A stretch of DNA of 53,709 nucleotides from an uncultured Halieaceae bacterium (GCA_938074135.1 CALJFL010000052.1:1-53709); one strand, 5' to 3'; shown: positions 1-9,711, numbered from the stretch's first letter. Notes: generated by a model not told the origin, from the sequence alone. Translations and numbers: made by a program.

Positions 1-1152
1 CCTGGCCCAGCCCGCTCCGTAAAAAGCGTAGGAATTGGGCCGACCGATATTTTCCAGACTAAAGTCGTAACGCTCATCGATCACTTTGCGGATCGCTGGA
101 AACATCTCCGGGGACCAGGTCTCATCCAGGTCGTGCCCCTCTGGCCCGTTATCCGACATAAACAGTACCAGGGTGTTGTCCAGTTGCCCCGACTCGCGCA
201 GGTAATCGATAAGGCGCCCGCTGTGCACGTCCATCTCGTCGATCATGGCCGCATAGACTTCCATGCTCCGTGACTGTTCCCGCTGTTGCGCCGGGGTCAG
301 GCTGTCCCATGGGAGCGCTTTCGGTAGCCGCGGCGGCTCGGCAGCCGATGGAATCAGGCCAAGCTCTGCGACCCGCTGGCGACGCTGCTGGTAGAGCACG
401 TCGTAACCGCTGTCGTAGCGGCCCTTGTGTCGGGCGATCGCCGCATCGGGTGCCTGCAGCGGCCAGTGCGGCGCAGTGAATGACAGTACCGCGAAAAAGG
501 GTTGCTGCGAGTCGCCCTCGCGCAGGTAGTGCAGAAGGCGGTCGACGTAATACTGTGAGGAATACTCGAAGTCTGCAGGCAAGCTGCTCAGCGGACGGTC
601 GTCCTCGGTGTAGGAAGCTTTGGCCTTGGGGTCTGGATGATAGGCTGGCAACATATCGGCAAAGTGGCTGGCACCACCGCTGTTAAGCGCAAACGAACGC
701 TGAAATCCCTGGCTGGCTGCCCCCTGTTCCGGCGAGTTGGCAAGGTGCCATTTGCCTGACAGATAGGTGCGATAGCCACTGTCGCCAAGCAAGGATGCCA
801 CCGATACCACCCGCTCATTGAGGTGGCCCTCGTAGCCCGGCTGACCTTTTTGATTCGGCGAGAGTTCTTCGTACATATTGCCCACCCCGGCGAGGTGGGG
901 GTCGACACCGGTGTACAGGGTGGCGCGCGTCGGCGAGCAGGCCGGGTGAACAACAAAGTTACTGAAGCGCACGCCAGCCAGCGCCAGTTTATCCAGATTG
1001 GGCGTGGCGATTTCGCCGCCGAAACTACCGAGATCGGAAAACCCCATATCGTCGGCAATAATCAGCAAAATATTGGGCCGAGGCGAAGCAAACCCCGCCG
1101 CTGGCACTACCAGCAGCAGGGTCAGCAGTAGCCTAACTAAGGAGGTCTGCAT
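1..1152 (-). CDS. arylsulfatase family protein (3' part beyond left edge)
   Basis: Hydrolysis of a sulfate ester, probably in the periplasm. The reading frame is open from an ATG at 1152 down to base 1, giving 384 codons, so the C-terminus lies outside the window. A hydrophobic N-terminus (residues 5-22) looks like a signal peptide. The family metal-binding start NILLIIADDMG follows (Asp34-Asp35). The formylglycine signature C-S-P-T-R lies at residues 72-76, the SGKWHL motif follows, and an SDNGPEGHD metal segment lies near residue 320. CSPTR has the C-x-P-x-R form of a type I sulfatase, whose Cys is oxidised to formylglycine by a maturase not seen here. The start is only 12 bases beyond the aldehyde dehydrogenase stop, so the two are probably co-transcribed. 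The substrate cannot be read from the sequence. Confidence 0.9.
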   Translation of the reverse strand, partial: MQTSLVRLLLTLLLVVPAAGFASPRPNILLIIADDMGFSDLGSFGGEIATPNLDKLALAGVRFSNFVVHPACSPTRATLYTGVDPHLAGVGNMYEELSPNQKGQPGYEGHLNERVVSVASLLGDSGYRTYLSGKWHLANSPEQGAASQGFQRSFALNSGGASHFADMLPAYHPDPKAKASYTEDDRPLSSLPADFEYSSQYYVDRLLHYLREGDSQQPFFAVLSFTAPHWPLQAPDAAIARHKGRYDSGYDVLYQQRRQRVAELGLIPSAAEPPRLPKALPWDSLTPAQQREQSRSMEVYAAMIDEMDVHSGRLIDYLRESGQLDNTLVLFMSDNGPEGHDLDETWSPEMFPAIRKVIDERYDFSLENIGRPNSYAFYGAGWAR

Positions 1153-1164
1153 GAAAGCGGGGTA

Positions 1165-2589
1165 TCAGCCCTTCATAACCTTAACGGTCTGCAGCGCGGT
1201 AAACTCTTCCAGGCCGTAGTCGCCGAACTCGACGCCAAACCCGGACTGCTTGATACCGCCAAAAGGCGTGTGTGGATGCAAGACCGCATGATCATTGATC
1301 CAGACGGTACCGCACTCAAGGCGCGAGGCCAGAGCCGCTGCCTTTTCCGGATCAGCGGACCAGATCGAGCCACCCAAACCACTGTCGCTGTTGTTGGCAC
1401 GGGCAATCACATCCTCAATATCCGAATACTTGATAATCGGCACGATAGGACCGAAAGGTTCTTCGTCGACCAGACGACAGCCATCGGTGAGGCCAGTGAC
1501 AACCGTCGGCTCGAAGAAGTAACCACTGCCTTCGCGGGCATGGCCGCCGGCAAGGAAGGTTCCACCCTGCTCGCGGGCATCATCAGCCAGTGACTTGACG
1601 ATATTGAGCTGGGCCTGGTTCTGCACCGGCCCCAGCTGGGTCGCCTCGTCCATGCCGTCACCTACCACCACTTCACGGGCGCGTTTGGCGATAGCCTCGG
1701 CGACCTCGTCATAGATTTCCTCGGGTACATAAAGACGCTTGAGCGCGGCGCAGGTCTGGCCATTGTTGTGGAAACAGGCGGTAAACAATTTGTCGGCAAT
1801 CGCCTCAACATCGACATCCGGCAGTAAAATACCCGCATCGTTGCCGCCCAGTTCAAGGGTCAGTCGCTTCAGGTTACCGGAAGCGCTCTCCATGATCCTG
1901 CGACCGGTAGTTGTGGAGCCGGTGAATACGATCTTGTCGATATCGTTGTGGCTGCTGATGGCCGCGCCGACATCTCCACCGCCGGTGACGAGGTTCAAGA
2001 CACCGGGTGGCAGAATTTCGTTGGCCAGCTCCACAAACGTGCTGACTGCTACCGGCGTGTATTCCGATGGCTTGATGACCACCGTGTTGCCAGCCCGTAG
2101 CGCGGGAATGATATGCCAGATGGAAATCATCAGCGGCCAGTTCCAGGGGGTTATAGAGCCGACAACACCCAGGGGGCGGCGACGCACTTCAATACGCGCC
2201 TCATCGTCGTCCTGCAGCACATCGGTAGGAATCTCCAGGTCGGCAGTGGCCATAATCCAGGCCATGGCACCACCCACTTCCATACCAGAGCCCAGACCAT
2301 TCAACCCGCCCATAGGCTTGCCAGACTCCCGGGTAACCAGCTCCATGAACTCCGGCATCCGCGCTTCCAGCGCTGGCGCCAGCGACCGGATCAAGGCAAC
2401 ACGATCAGCATCGGCCATCGCACTCCAGGCCGGGAAGGCCGCACGCGCTGCCGCCACTGCCTGGTCCACATGACTGGCGTCGCCCTGCTGCACCTCTGCG
2501 AAAGGCTCACCCGTCGCCGGATTGATAACCTGAAAGGTCTGGCCAGCACTTACCGGCTGGCCATTGATAATCATCTGACATTGCAACAT
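1165..2589 (-). CDS. NAD(P)-dependent aldehyde dehydrogenase
   Basis: Oxidises an aldehyde to the carboxylic acid with NAD(P)+. At 474 residues it has the usual ALDH length. Visible motifs are the Rossmann segment around TPWNWPL and VIKPSEYTP (residues 148-180), the general base Glu in LELGGN (Glu246) and the nucleophile in NNGQTC (Cys280). The ATG has an AGGGGT ribosome-binding site. The gene lies 9 bases downstream of the TonB-dependent receptor stop and just before the sulfatase, suggesting one minus-strand unit. With the kinase and phospholyase upstream it could oxidise an aldehyde made by phospho-amine elimination. That link is inference; the exact substrate is unknown. Confidence 0.93.
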   Translation of the reverse strand: MLQCQMIINGQPVSAGQTFQVINPATGEPFAEVQQGDASHVDQAVAAARAAFPAWSAMADADRVALIRSLAPALEARMPEFMELVTRESGKPMGGLNGLGSGMEVGGAMAWIMATADLEIPTDVLQDDDEARIEVRRRPLGVVGSITPWNWPLMISIWHIIPALRAGNTVVIKPSEYTPVAVSTFVELANEILPPGVLNLVTGGGDVGAAISSHNDIDKIVFTGSTTTGRRIMESASGNLKRLTLELGGNDAGILLPDVDVEAIADKLFTACFHNNGQTCAALKRLYVPEEIYDEVAEAIAKRAREVVVGDGMDEATQLGPVQNQAQLNIVKSLADDAREQGGTFLAGGHAREGSGYFFEPTVVTGLTDGCRLVDEEPFGPIVPIIKYSDIEDVIARANNSDSGLGGSIWSADPEKAAALASRLECGTVWINDHAVLHPHTPFGGIKQSGFGVEFGDYGLEEFTALQTVKVMKG

Positions 2590-2598
2590 CGTCGACCC

Positions 2599-5025
2599 CT
2601 AGAAGTAGTAGCCGGCTGTTACACCGTAGGTGATTGGTGGTGCGTATGTGGTAGTGGCGCCGAGTATACCCAGATCAAGTGCGTAGTTTTTGAACTCCTC
2701 GTCAGTGAAGTTCTTGACCCAGGCACTGACTCGAACCGCGCTCTCACCGCTCTCCCAACTGATCCTGGCGTTATGCACATCGTAGCCTTCCTGCAATGCG
2801 CCCGCGGCGTTGGATACCTCCAGATACTGGTCGTCAACAAACAGGCCATCGACCTGGAAAGCGACATTGCCGCCCAGCATATCGATGTTGTAGCGAACCA
2901 GGTAGTTGATGCTGTAGTCCGGCGTATTGGGCAACTCATTGCCGTTGAGGAAATCAATGGGCCAGTCAACGGGGAAGCCCACCGGAGTCACCTGCTGCTG
3001 TGGTGTTTCTACACCATCGACATCGGAGTCCTGGAAGGATGCACCCAGAATGACATCCCAGTGTTCGTTGGGCGTATAGATCAGCTCCAGTTCGGCGCCC
3101 ACGTTCTCGGCATCGGCATTGGCGATACTGGGCGTACCGTCGGAGAAGGTAAACGCCTGGTAATCTTCGTAGTCGTAATAGAAGATCGCTCCGTTAAAGC
3201 GCATCCTGCCGTCCATGAAATCGGTTTTCAGGCCAAGTTCGTAGGCGTAAAGCACTTCTTCATCGTGGCGGATATTGTCCAGGCCCACATTGGCCGATGG
3301 CGCGAAGTTGCCGCCCTTGATACCCCGATTGATCGAGGCATAGGCCAGCGTGTAGTCACTCATGCGCCAGTCAAGTTGCAGGCGCCCTGCCCAGTCTCCG
3401 TAATCCACCTCGTCTCTGTCACTACCGGCAGCAGAGGCCGCCGAACCCAGATCGAAGAGGTTGTCGACCAGTATGCCGTCCGCTGCTGACTCGAAGCTGG
3501 TTTTGAAATCCATCTCCTTATCGTCCTGTGACCAACGCAGGCCAACAATAAAGGTAAAGGTGTCGGTCAGATCCCACTCGCCCTGGCCAAAGACCGACCA
3601 GTTGGTGGAGTCCAATGTGTAATCCTGGAAAACCCCCGGATTGGTCAGCGTTGAGGGATCGAAGCCGAGGTCTACTGCGACGCCGGATACCGGCGCACCA
3701 CGCGTTATAACCTCCGCATCGGTTTCCATATCCAGGTAGTAACCGCCAGCGACCCAGCGGAAGGCATCGCCGTCACCGGACAACCGCAATTCCTGCGAAA
3801 ACTGGGTGAAGTCGGCAACCGTGGTGAACTCGATGATGGGAGCCGGGATACCGTCCCCGTCCTCGGTGTAAAACTTGTCGAGGGTAAAGTAGTTGGTGAT
3901 CGACACCAGCTGCATGGTGTCGCTCAGTTCCCAGTCCAGCTTGGCGGTGGCGCTATCGGTCTCCCTGTCCATGTAACCCGCATAGTTGGAGTAGTGCTCG
4001 AAGGGCTCCGGGGCATCACCTTCGAAAATCGTTCGACCCGCCTCATCTACGGGCGTAAAGCAATCGAGCTGGCTGGGGCAGAAAAATACTGCCGCGGTAA
4101 ACTCCTCCAGACTCAATCCACCGGGAGGATCACCGCCTTCGAGAATCACGTCATTAGTGAATTGCTGGAACTCCGGTGGAATGTAGGCCTCGGAGGAATC
4201 CCCGTACGGCAGAAAATTATAACCGCCCGTGGGCACATCCTCGTCTTCGGTATATTTGTACTGCAGGGTCAGGACCGCTGTGTCGCCGAGATCGAACTGC
4301 AACTCGCCGCGCAGGGCGTAACCATCAGTACCACCGAGGTCGACGCCACTGGCTGCCAGTGCCGGCGGGTTACCACCAGGCCCGAATTCAGGAAAGTCCT
4401 TGGATTCCATGTAGCCATCCATCTCGGCGGTGCGCCCGGCGATACGACCACGAACGCTATCGCTGAAGGACCCGCCGATGGCGAACTCGAGTTCCTGGCG
4501 ATCATAATCGCCGTAAGTACCCTCGATATAGCCATTGAGCTCATCGTCATCGGCGCCCTTGGTCAGGTAGTGGATCACACCACCGGTAGCGTTACGGCCG
4601 AACAGGGTGCCCTGCGGCCCGCGGAGAACTTCCACCCGATCGATATCAAACAACTGGGCATTAATGCCGTTCATGCTCGCCATGTAGACGTCGTCGACAT
4701 AGACGGCAACCGGCGCTTCGAGGTTATCGGTAAAGTTATTCTGCGAGACACCGCGAATATTGAACACGGTCAGGTTGGGCGAGAACGTGATCATCGACAG
4801 GCCTGGCACCTGGTCGCTGATCTCGACGGTGTTGGTCACCCCCAGCGCCTTCATCTGATCACCGGTATAAGCGGTCACCGATATACCGACATCCTGCAGG
4901 TTTTGCTCGCGTTTCTGGGCGGTCACCATGACCTCTTCCAGCACGGCGGCTTGGGCGACGCCAGCGCCAATCGTTAAGGCAGTGGCTGCGCTGACAGCAT
5001 GGGTCATTCTTTTCAACTTGAACAT
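2599..5025 (-). CDS. TonB-dependent outer-membrane receptor
   Basis: Outer-membrane beta-barrel for energised uptake of a ligand through TonB-ExbBD. The start is taken at ATG 5025 (FKLKRM...), preceded by GAGGG; the longer frame begins at an upstream TTG. The protein has 808 residues: signal peptide to about residue 26, then the TonB-box-like segment LEEVMVTAQKREQNLQDV, a plug domain with VYVDDVYMASMNG and RVEVLRGPQGTLFGRNATGG, and a long barrel ending in aromatic Phe (TAGYYF). This plug type is typical of receptors for carbohydrates or hydrophobic organics in marine gammaproteobacteria and sphingomonads rather than classical siderophore receptors. The ligand is unknown. It heads a unit with the aldehyde dehydrogenase and sulfatase. 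Confidence 0.93.
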   Translation of the reverse strand: MFKLKRMTHAVSAATALTIGAGVAQAAVLEEVMVTAQKREQNLQDVGISVTAYTGDQMKALGVTNTVEISDQVPGLSMITFSPNLTVFNIRGVSQNNFTDNLEAPVAVYVDDVYMASMNGINAQLFDIDRVEVLRGPQGTLFGRNATGGVIHYLTKGADDDELNGYIEGTYGDYDRQELEFAIGGSFSDSVRGRIAGRTAEMDGYMESKDFPEFGPGGNPPALAASGVDLGGTDGYALRGELQFDLGDTAVLTLQYKYTEDEDVPTGGYNFLPYGDSSEAYIPPEFQQFTNDVILEGGDPPGGLSLEEFTAAVFFCPSQLDCFTPVDEAGRTIFEGDAPEPFEHYSNYAGYMDRETDSATAKLDWELSDTMQLVSITNYFTLDKFYTEDGDGIPAPIIEFTTVADFTQFSQELRLSGDGDAFRWVAGGYYLDMETDAEVITRGAPVSGVAVDLGFDPSTLTNPGVFQDYTLDSTNWSVFGQGEWDLTDTFTFIVGLRWSQDDKEMDFKTSFESAADGILVDNLFDLGSAASAAGSDRDEVDYGDWAGRLQLDWRMSDYTLAYASINRGIKGGNFAPSANVGLDNIRHDEEVLYAYELGLKTDFMDGRMRFNGAIFYYDYEDYQAFTFSDGTPSIANADAENVGAELELIYTPNEHWDVILGASFQDSDVDGVETPQQQVTPVGFPVDWPIDFLNGNELPNTPDYSINYLVRYNIDMLGGNVAFQVDGLFVDDQYLEVSNAAGALQEGYDVHNARISWESGESAVRVSAWVKNFTDEEFKNYALDLGILGATTTYAPPITYGVTAGYYF

Positions 5026-5070
5026 CGCGGTATCCCTCAAAGTAGCAATTCTAGTTATTGCGAGCGCCTG

Positions 5071-5094
5071 TGATCAGGGTATTCCCTGTCATCA
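5071..5094 (-). promoter_or_regulatory. inverted repeat in the TonB receptor leader
   Basis: The arms CAGGG (5075-5079) and CCCTG (5084-5088) surround TATT, with an outer TGAT/ATCA pair (5071-5074 and 5091-5094). It lies 50 to 70 bases upstream of the receptor ATG at 5025, where an operator or leader hairpin is plausible. No regulator can be assigned. Confidence 0.3.
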
Positions 5095-5226
5095 GGTTCT
5101 TATCGTAATCGGCCCATTAAAACAGACATCAACAATCTAGACTTGTATGGCAGTGAAATCAAAAATTGACCAGTAGCGCACAGTCGACTGTTACTATTTC
5201 ACAAAAAAGGGGCGATATGGCCCTGA

Positions 5227-6255
5227 TCAGACTTCCAGGTAGCGCCGGGCCAGACCACAACACTTCTCCACCAGCATGGGCGTCAGCTCTTTCGCCGTCT
5301 GGGTTTCGCTACGGGTGTGGACCCAGCCAAGGTAGGTAAACGAGCGCGCCAGGAAGAACAGTGGCATCTGCGCCACCTGCGAATCGGGCAGCTCCCTGTG
5401 CTGCCTGTAGCCGGCGATCAAGGCCTCGAAGGCCGCCGGGAAGAAGTCTTCTTCCATTTCAAAATGCAGGGCGGTGGCCAGCTCAAACAGATGCCAGCCA
5501 AAGCCGGCGTCGTCGAAATCGATCAGCCGCACCGTATCACCGTCCACCAGCAGGTTCTCCACCACGAAGTCGGCGTGGATCATGCTGTAACGATCGGCAT
5601 TGGCCGGGTCAGCGGCGTAGCGCGCCATATCCTCTCGAACCCGGTCACGAGCACGCAGCAACAGGGCTCTTTCGTCATCCGTTAACGCTGCGAGCTCCCA
5701 AAATGGGCCCCAGAAGGGAGTATCGCCCACCAACCCCTCGACATCCCAGGCATGACGAGTATAGCCAGGCGGCAACCGCCAGCCCGTGGCCTGATTATGC
5801 AAGCGCGCCGCCAAACCACCGATGGTGCGGTAAATCTGCTCAACAGTGCCCTCTGCCGCCAGACCATCCTCGATTGAGCCCAATTGATCGCCTTCCAGCC
5901 AGGCCATAATGTCGACCTGCCGGGGCTCGGGAACCTCGTCGACCTGAACCGTGAGAAATAGCTCACCGGTGCTGGCGGGCAACATTTGCGGCACCGACAT
6001 ACCGGCCGCCTCCAGCGCTGATAGCCACTGCAGCTCAGATCGCAGTTCGGCATCACTGTGGTAGCCATAACGGTGGATGCGCAAGGCGTAGCGTTGCCCA
6101 TCCTCAGTCAGCACCTTGAACACGGCATTTTCGCGATACTTGATCAGTTCCAGCTCACTGCCCTGCAAACCCCAGCGGTGCAGCGCCGCCTGCGCCAGAC
6201 TGGCCATCGCTGCCGCCTGCCCTGCGTCGTCCAGTTGATAAAAGCTCGTGGTCAT
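5227..6255 (-). CDS. APH/ChoK-family small-molecule kinase
   Basis: Aminoglycoside-phosphotransferase-fold kinase of 342 residues. The catalytic loop is H227-x-D229-x4-N234 (IHADFVVEN) and the metal-binding motif is IDFDD (Asp246). An N-lobe segment YALRIHRYGYHSDAELRSEL fits nucleotide binding. The family includes choline, homoserine and hydroxylysine kinases. The ATG overlaps the TGA of the upstream aminotransferase gene by 4 bases, so translation is coupled. In known systems hydroxylysine kinase (AGPHD1) works with an AGXT2L-type phospholyase of the same fold as that neighbour. I infer that this protein phosphorylates a hydroxylated amine or amino acid; an antibiotic-resistance role looks unlikely from context. 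Confidence 0.85.
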   Translation of the reverse strand: MTTSFYQLDDAGQAAAMASLAQAALHRWGLQGSELELIKYRENAVFKVLTEDGQRYALRIHRYGYHSDAELRSELQWLSALEAAGMSVPQMLPASTGELFLTVQVDEVPEPRQVDIMAWLEGDQLGSIEDGLAAEGTVEQIYRTIGGLAARLHNQATGWRLPPGYTRHAWDVEGLVGDTPFWGPFWELAALTDDERALLLRARDRVREDMARYAADPANADRYSMIHADFVVENLLVDGDTVRLIDFDDAGFGWHLFELATALHFEMEEDFFPAAFEALIAGYRQHRELPDSQVAQMPLFFLARSFTYLGWVHTRSETQTAKELTPMLVEKCCGLARRYLEV

Positions 6256-7535
6256 AGCCGCACCTCCGCCAGGCAGTCGTCTAATGCCGTGAGCAGCAGG
6301 TCAGCATGTTCCGGATAAAACGGCATGGGCGGTCGCATCTTGAGGATATTACCGTGCTTGCCAATACGGCTGATGAGCACGCCGCGCCGGCACATGGCAT
6401 TGATGATGTCGTTGGCGATGTCGCCCGCCGGGGTCTTGTGCTCCCGGTCGGTGACCAGCTCCAGACCAAAAAACATACCTTTCTGGCGTACATCGCCGAT
6501 CAGCTCATGCCTCTCCTGCAGGGCTCGCAAACCGCTGGCCACGTAGGCACCGGTGCTGACGGCATTGGCCAACAGGTTTTCATTTTCCAGTACATCGAGC
6601 ACCGCCATACCAACGGCACTGGATACGGGGTTTCCGGCAAAGGTGTTGAAATACATGGCCCACTCGCTGAAGCTTTCGACCAATTCACCGCGAGCGACCA
6701 GGCCAGCCAGTGGATGGCCATTGCCCATGGGCTTACCCATCACCACAATGTCCGGCACCGCAGCATAGGCCTGGTGCGACCACCAGTGCTCCCCGGTGCG
6801 CCCGAACCCGCCCTGCACCTCGTCGGCGATATACAAACCACCTGCGGCACGGACCCTGGCCACGGCGTCTTCAACAAACCCCTCGGGTGCATAGAGCAGG
6901 CCCTCGTTGGCAAATTCCGGACAGATCAATATGCCCGCGGTGCCTATACCCCGCTCGGCAAAGGTATCGATAGCCTGCTGCACGCGTTCGGCGTAGGCGC
7001 CAGCCAGTTCAGCTGGATCCACACCCGGCAGACCACGGTAGGAGTCCGGTGCCGGCACACCAATCACCCGCTGGCTGATTGCAGCCTCCGGCATAAAGCC
7101 GGTACCGAGTTCGCCCACGGCCTCGGTGTTGCCATGATAGGCCCCGTCGGTAACGATAATGCCCTGGTTGCCGCTGGCATGGCGCGCCATACGCAGGGCC
7201 AGTTCATTGGCCTCGGAACCGGTACAGGTCAACATGCCCATCGACAGGCTGTCATCGAACAGCGCGGTCAGGCGCTCCAGGTAGGCCACCACATTTTCAT
7301 GCAGGTAGCGCGTGTGGATATTGAGGGTCGCCGCCTGGGTGGCCAGCGCCTCCACCACATGCGGATGGCAATGGCCACAGGACGGCACGTTGTTGTAGAC
7401 ATCGAGGTAACGCTTGCCGTCGCTGTCATACAGCCAGACACCTTCCCCGCGCACCAACTCCAGTGGCTGCTCATAGAACAGCGGGGCATTTTTGCCAATG
7501 ACGCGGTAGCGCCGCTGCAACAAAGTTTCATTCAT
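6252..7535 (-). CDS. class III aminotransferase / possible phospho-amine phospholyase
   Basis: PLP enzyme of fold type I, 427 residues. Visible are the cofactor-binding TGSEAN (105-110), IADEVQGGFGRTG (236-248) with Asp238, and the Schiff-base Lys268 in VVMGKPMGNG. The nearest named families by motif and context are AGXT2L-type enzymes, which are not true transaminases but remove phosphate and ammonia from phosphoethanolamine or phosphohydroxylysine to give an aldehyde. It overlaps the kinase gene by 4 bases and the upstream SDR by 8 bases, giving a tight operon. The alternative is an ordinary omega-transaminase. The phospholyase reading is inferred from its partner kinase and the downstream aldehyde dehydrogenase. 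Confidence 0.85.
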   Translation of the reverse strand: MNETLLQRRYRVIGKNAPLFYEQPLELVRGEGVWLYDSDGKRYLDVYNNVPSCGHCHPHVVEALATQAATLNIHTRYLHENVVAYLERLTALFDDSLSMGMLTCTGSEANELALRMARHASGNQGIIVTDGAYHGNTEAVGELGTGFMPEAAISQRVIGVPAPDSYRGLPGVDPAELAGAYAERVQQAIDTFAERGIGTAGILICPEFANEGLLYAPEGFVEDAVARVRAAGGLYIADEVQGGFGRTGEHWWSHQAYAAVPDIVVMGKPMGNGHPLAGLVARGELVESFSEWAMYFNTFAGNPVSSAVGMAVLDVLENENLLANAVSTGAYVASGLRALQERHELIGDVRQKGMFFGLELVTDREHKTPAGDIANDIINAMCRRGVLISRIGKHGNILKMRPPMPFYPEHADLLLTALDDCLAEVRL

Positions 7536-8319
7536 CGTAGAAGCCGTCCATCACCACCTGGCTCTCGGGTAAGGTCGAGCCGCCATCCACCACAATCGTC
7601 TGTCCGGTGATATAAGACGCCTCGTCGGACGCCAGGAACAGCATGGTGTAGGCGATATCCTCCGGCACCCCCAAATGGCCCTGGGGGATACACTGGGCCA
7701 TGGCCTTGAGCTCCTCCTCGTCACCCAGTTCGGACATGGCGGCTGTGAGAATATAGCCCGGCTCAACCCCGTTGATGGTGATGTGATCACGAGCGTACTC
7801 GAGGGCGGCGGTGCGGATAAAGCCATTCATTCCGCCCTTGGACATGGCGTAGTGGGAAGTACCCGGCATGGCCACGCGCGGTCCGGTGACAGACGAGGTA
7901 AAAATCATCCGGCCACCACCTTGCTTCCTGAAATGCGGCACACAGGCCTGGGTCAGCCAGACGGCGGCCTTCATATTCACTGCCAGCGTCTGGTCAAGAA
8001 TGTCGTCGGTCAGGTCGTCGACATTGTGCAGGGGATAGATAGCGGCATTGTGAACCCCGATGTCTATCCGACCATAAGTCTCGACGGCCTGCGCGACAAC
8101 ATCATCGACAGCGCTGTGTTGGCCGATGTCGCACTGAATCAGCATCGCCTTGCCACCGGCCGCATTAATATCGTCAACCGTCTCCTGGCCATTACCCTTG
8201 CTGCGCGTCGCTACCACAACACTGGCACCGTGGCGTGCAAAGACCTTGGCGATACCCTCACCGATACCCTGGCCCGCACCCGTGACAATAGCAACCTTAC
8301 CCGTTAAATCACCGAACAT
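7528..8319 (-). CDS. short-chain dehydrogenase/reductase (SDR)
   Basis: NAD(P)-dependent oxidoreductase of 263 residues from ATG 8319, which has GAGGG about 10 bases upstream; the longer frame uses a TTG at 8343. Classical SDR features are present: TGAGQGIG (13-20), NAA at 91-93, Ser in TSSV (about 142), Tyr157-x3-Lys161 (YAMSK), and a C-terminal GQTIVVDGG segment. It is first in the minus-strand unit with the aminotransferase and kinase. It would interconvert an alcohol and a ketone or aldehyde of whatever this module metabolises. The substrate is unknown. Confidence 0.88.
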   Translation of the reverse strand: MFGDLTGKVAIVTGAGQGIGEGIAKVFARHGASVVVATRSKGNGQETVDDINAAGGKAMLIQCDIGQHSAVDDVVAQAVETYGRIDIGVHNAAIYPLHNVDDLTDDILDQTLAVNMKAAVWLTQACVPHFRKQGGGRMIFTSSVTGPRVAMPGTSHYAMSKGGMNGFIRTAALEYARDHITINGVEPGYILTAAMSELGDEEELKAMAQCIPQGHLGVPEDIAYTMLFLASDEASYITGQTIVVDGGSTLPESQVVMDGFYDE

Positions 8320-8532
8320 TCGAAGTCCCTCGATACAATCCAAACTGCGCTAAGCATAGTCCATTAAAGAGTAAAGCTACCCGGCCAGAGCTGACGCGAC
8401 CATCAGTAGCGTGACGACAAACGCCCAGCGTATTCAGCAAGGTCCGCTGGCCACGAACTCCGTTTATGGTGTTGCCGATGGCTGTCACGCATACTAGCCT
8501 GCAATAAAAATGACATCGATTGCGGAGACGAC

Positions 8533-9711
8533 ATGACGGCGCTCGAAAGTGGCGATTCCCTGGCGGTTGACGTTAACAGTAATGTAGCACTGTTCTGCGC
8601 CATCTATCTGAGCATCATCGGCGCGGCCGTATTTATCGTTCAGCCGGGCTTTGTACAGGGCCTGGTCGAATTCTACGGCTTCAATGAGCAACAGGCCGGC
8701 TACATTGCCTCCGCCGAAATCTGGGGCCTGGCGCTAACCACGGTCGTACTGGCCTTCGGCGGACACAATTACAGCTGGCAACGCATTTTTCGGCTTTCCA
8801 TCGTCTTGTTTGTACTGGGTAACCTGGCCTCCACCGCGACCGATGAGTTGTATGCATTCAGCGTATTGCGCTTCATTACCGGCCTGGGCTCCGGGGGTCT
8901 GGTCTCGCTGACCTTCACTATTATCGGGCTGACCCGCCTGCCCGACCGTAACTTCGGCTTGCTGATCATGGGTGTATTAACGTACGGGGCGCTGGGCTTG
9001 TGGGCGTTCCCGGCGGCCCTGGCACTGATAGGGCTGAAAGGCATCATTATCTTCTTTGCCATTTTTGGGGCCAGCGGCTGGTTGTGCCTGTCGCATGTTC
9101 CCGACTCAGGCGAAGAACACCTGCAGGTAGAAGAAGATGCGGTCGATCTTGGCGGTACTTTCCGGGTCCTCGCCATTCTTGCCATGTTCACCTACTTCTT
9201 TGCCCAGGGTGTTATCTGGGCCTACCTGTTCCTGATCGGCTTGAACGGCGGTGTCGACGAGCAGGGAGTCGCCAACGGCCTGATGATCTCCCAGTTTCTG
9301 GGTATCGCCGGCGCCTTTGTGGCGGCCATGGCAGGTCGCCGCTTCGGCCGCGCCTGGCCACTGGCGATCGGGGTGCTGGGTGGGGCCGCAGTGCTCACCG
9401 CCTTGTTTGGCGAGTTCACCGCCGCGGTTTACGCGGTCACGGTCTGTGTCTATAACTTTGCCTGGAACATGACCCACCCCTATTTGCTGGGCGCGATGGC
9501 CAGCTTCGACCGGCACGGGCGAGTGGTCGTCTATGCGGTGGCAGCCCAGATGCTGGGCCTGGCAGTGGGGCCGGCATTCGCCGCCAGCCTGCTCGGCGAT
9601 GGCAACTACGATCGGGTCATCATCGCCGGCATGTTGCTGTTTGCGTTGTCCTACGTGCTGATACTGATCCCGCTCATTGATCACCACAAGGCGATTAAGC
9701 GGGCCGCCTGA
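8533..9711 (+). CDS. MFS transporter
   Basis: Integral inner-membrane protein of 392 residues with about twelve hydrophobic segments spread over its whole length, the loop between halves (HVPDSGEEHLQVEEDAVD) falling near the middle, as in the major facilitator superfamily. A GGAGA ribosome-binding site precedes the ATG. It is divergent from the SDR-aminotransferase-kinase unit, so it may carry that unit's substrate, and convergent with the OYE gene. Neither the substrate nor the direction of transport can be read. Confidence 0.82.
   Translation: MTALESGDSLAVDVNSNVALFCAIYLSIIGAAVFIVQPGFVQGLVEFYGFNEQQAGYIASAEIWGLALTTVVLAFGGHNYSWQRIFRLSIVLFVLGNLASTATDELYAFSVLRFITGLGSGGLVSLTFTIIGLTRLPDRNFGLLIMGVLTYGALGLWAFPAALALIGLKGIIIFFAIFGASGWLCLSHVPDSGEEHLQVEEDAVDLGGTFRVLAILAMFTYFFAQGVIWAYLFLIGLNGGVDEQGVANGLMISQFLGIAGAFVAAMAGRRFGRAWPLAIGVLGGAAVLTALFGEFTAAVYAVTVCVYNFAWNMTHPYLLGAMASFDRHGRVVVYAVAAQMLGLAVGPAFAASLLGDGNYDRVIIAGMLLFALSYVLILIPLIDHHKAIKRAA

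Noticed and set aside
2113..3489. 458-residue plus-strand frame opposite the TonB receptor and aldehyde dehydrogenase
   Set aside because: It is antisense to two clear genes, lacks recognisable motifs, and results from low stop density in GC-rich antisense frames.
5227..6255. Aminoglycoside resistance gene
   Set aside because: The fold is shared with many small-molecule kinases, and tight coupling with a PLP enzyme points to metabolism.
6306..7610. 434-residue plus-strand frame opposite the aminotransferase
   Set aside because: Antisense shadow: the minus strand carries all class III aminotransferase motifs in order.
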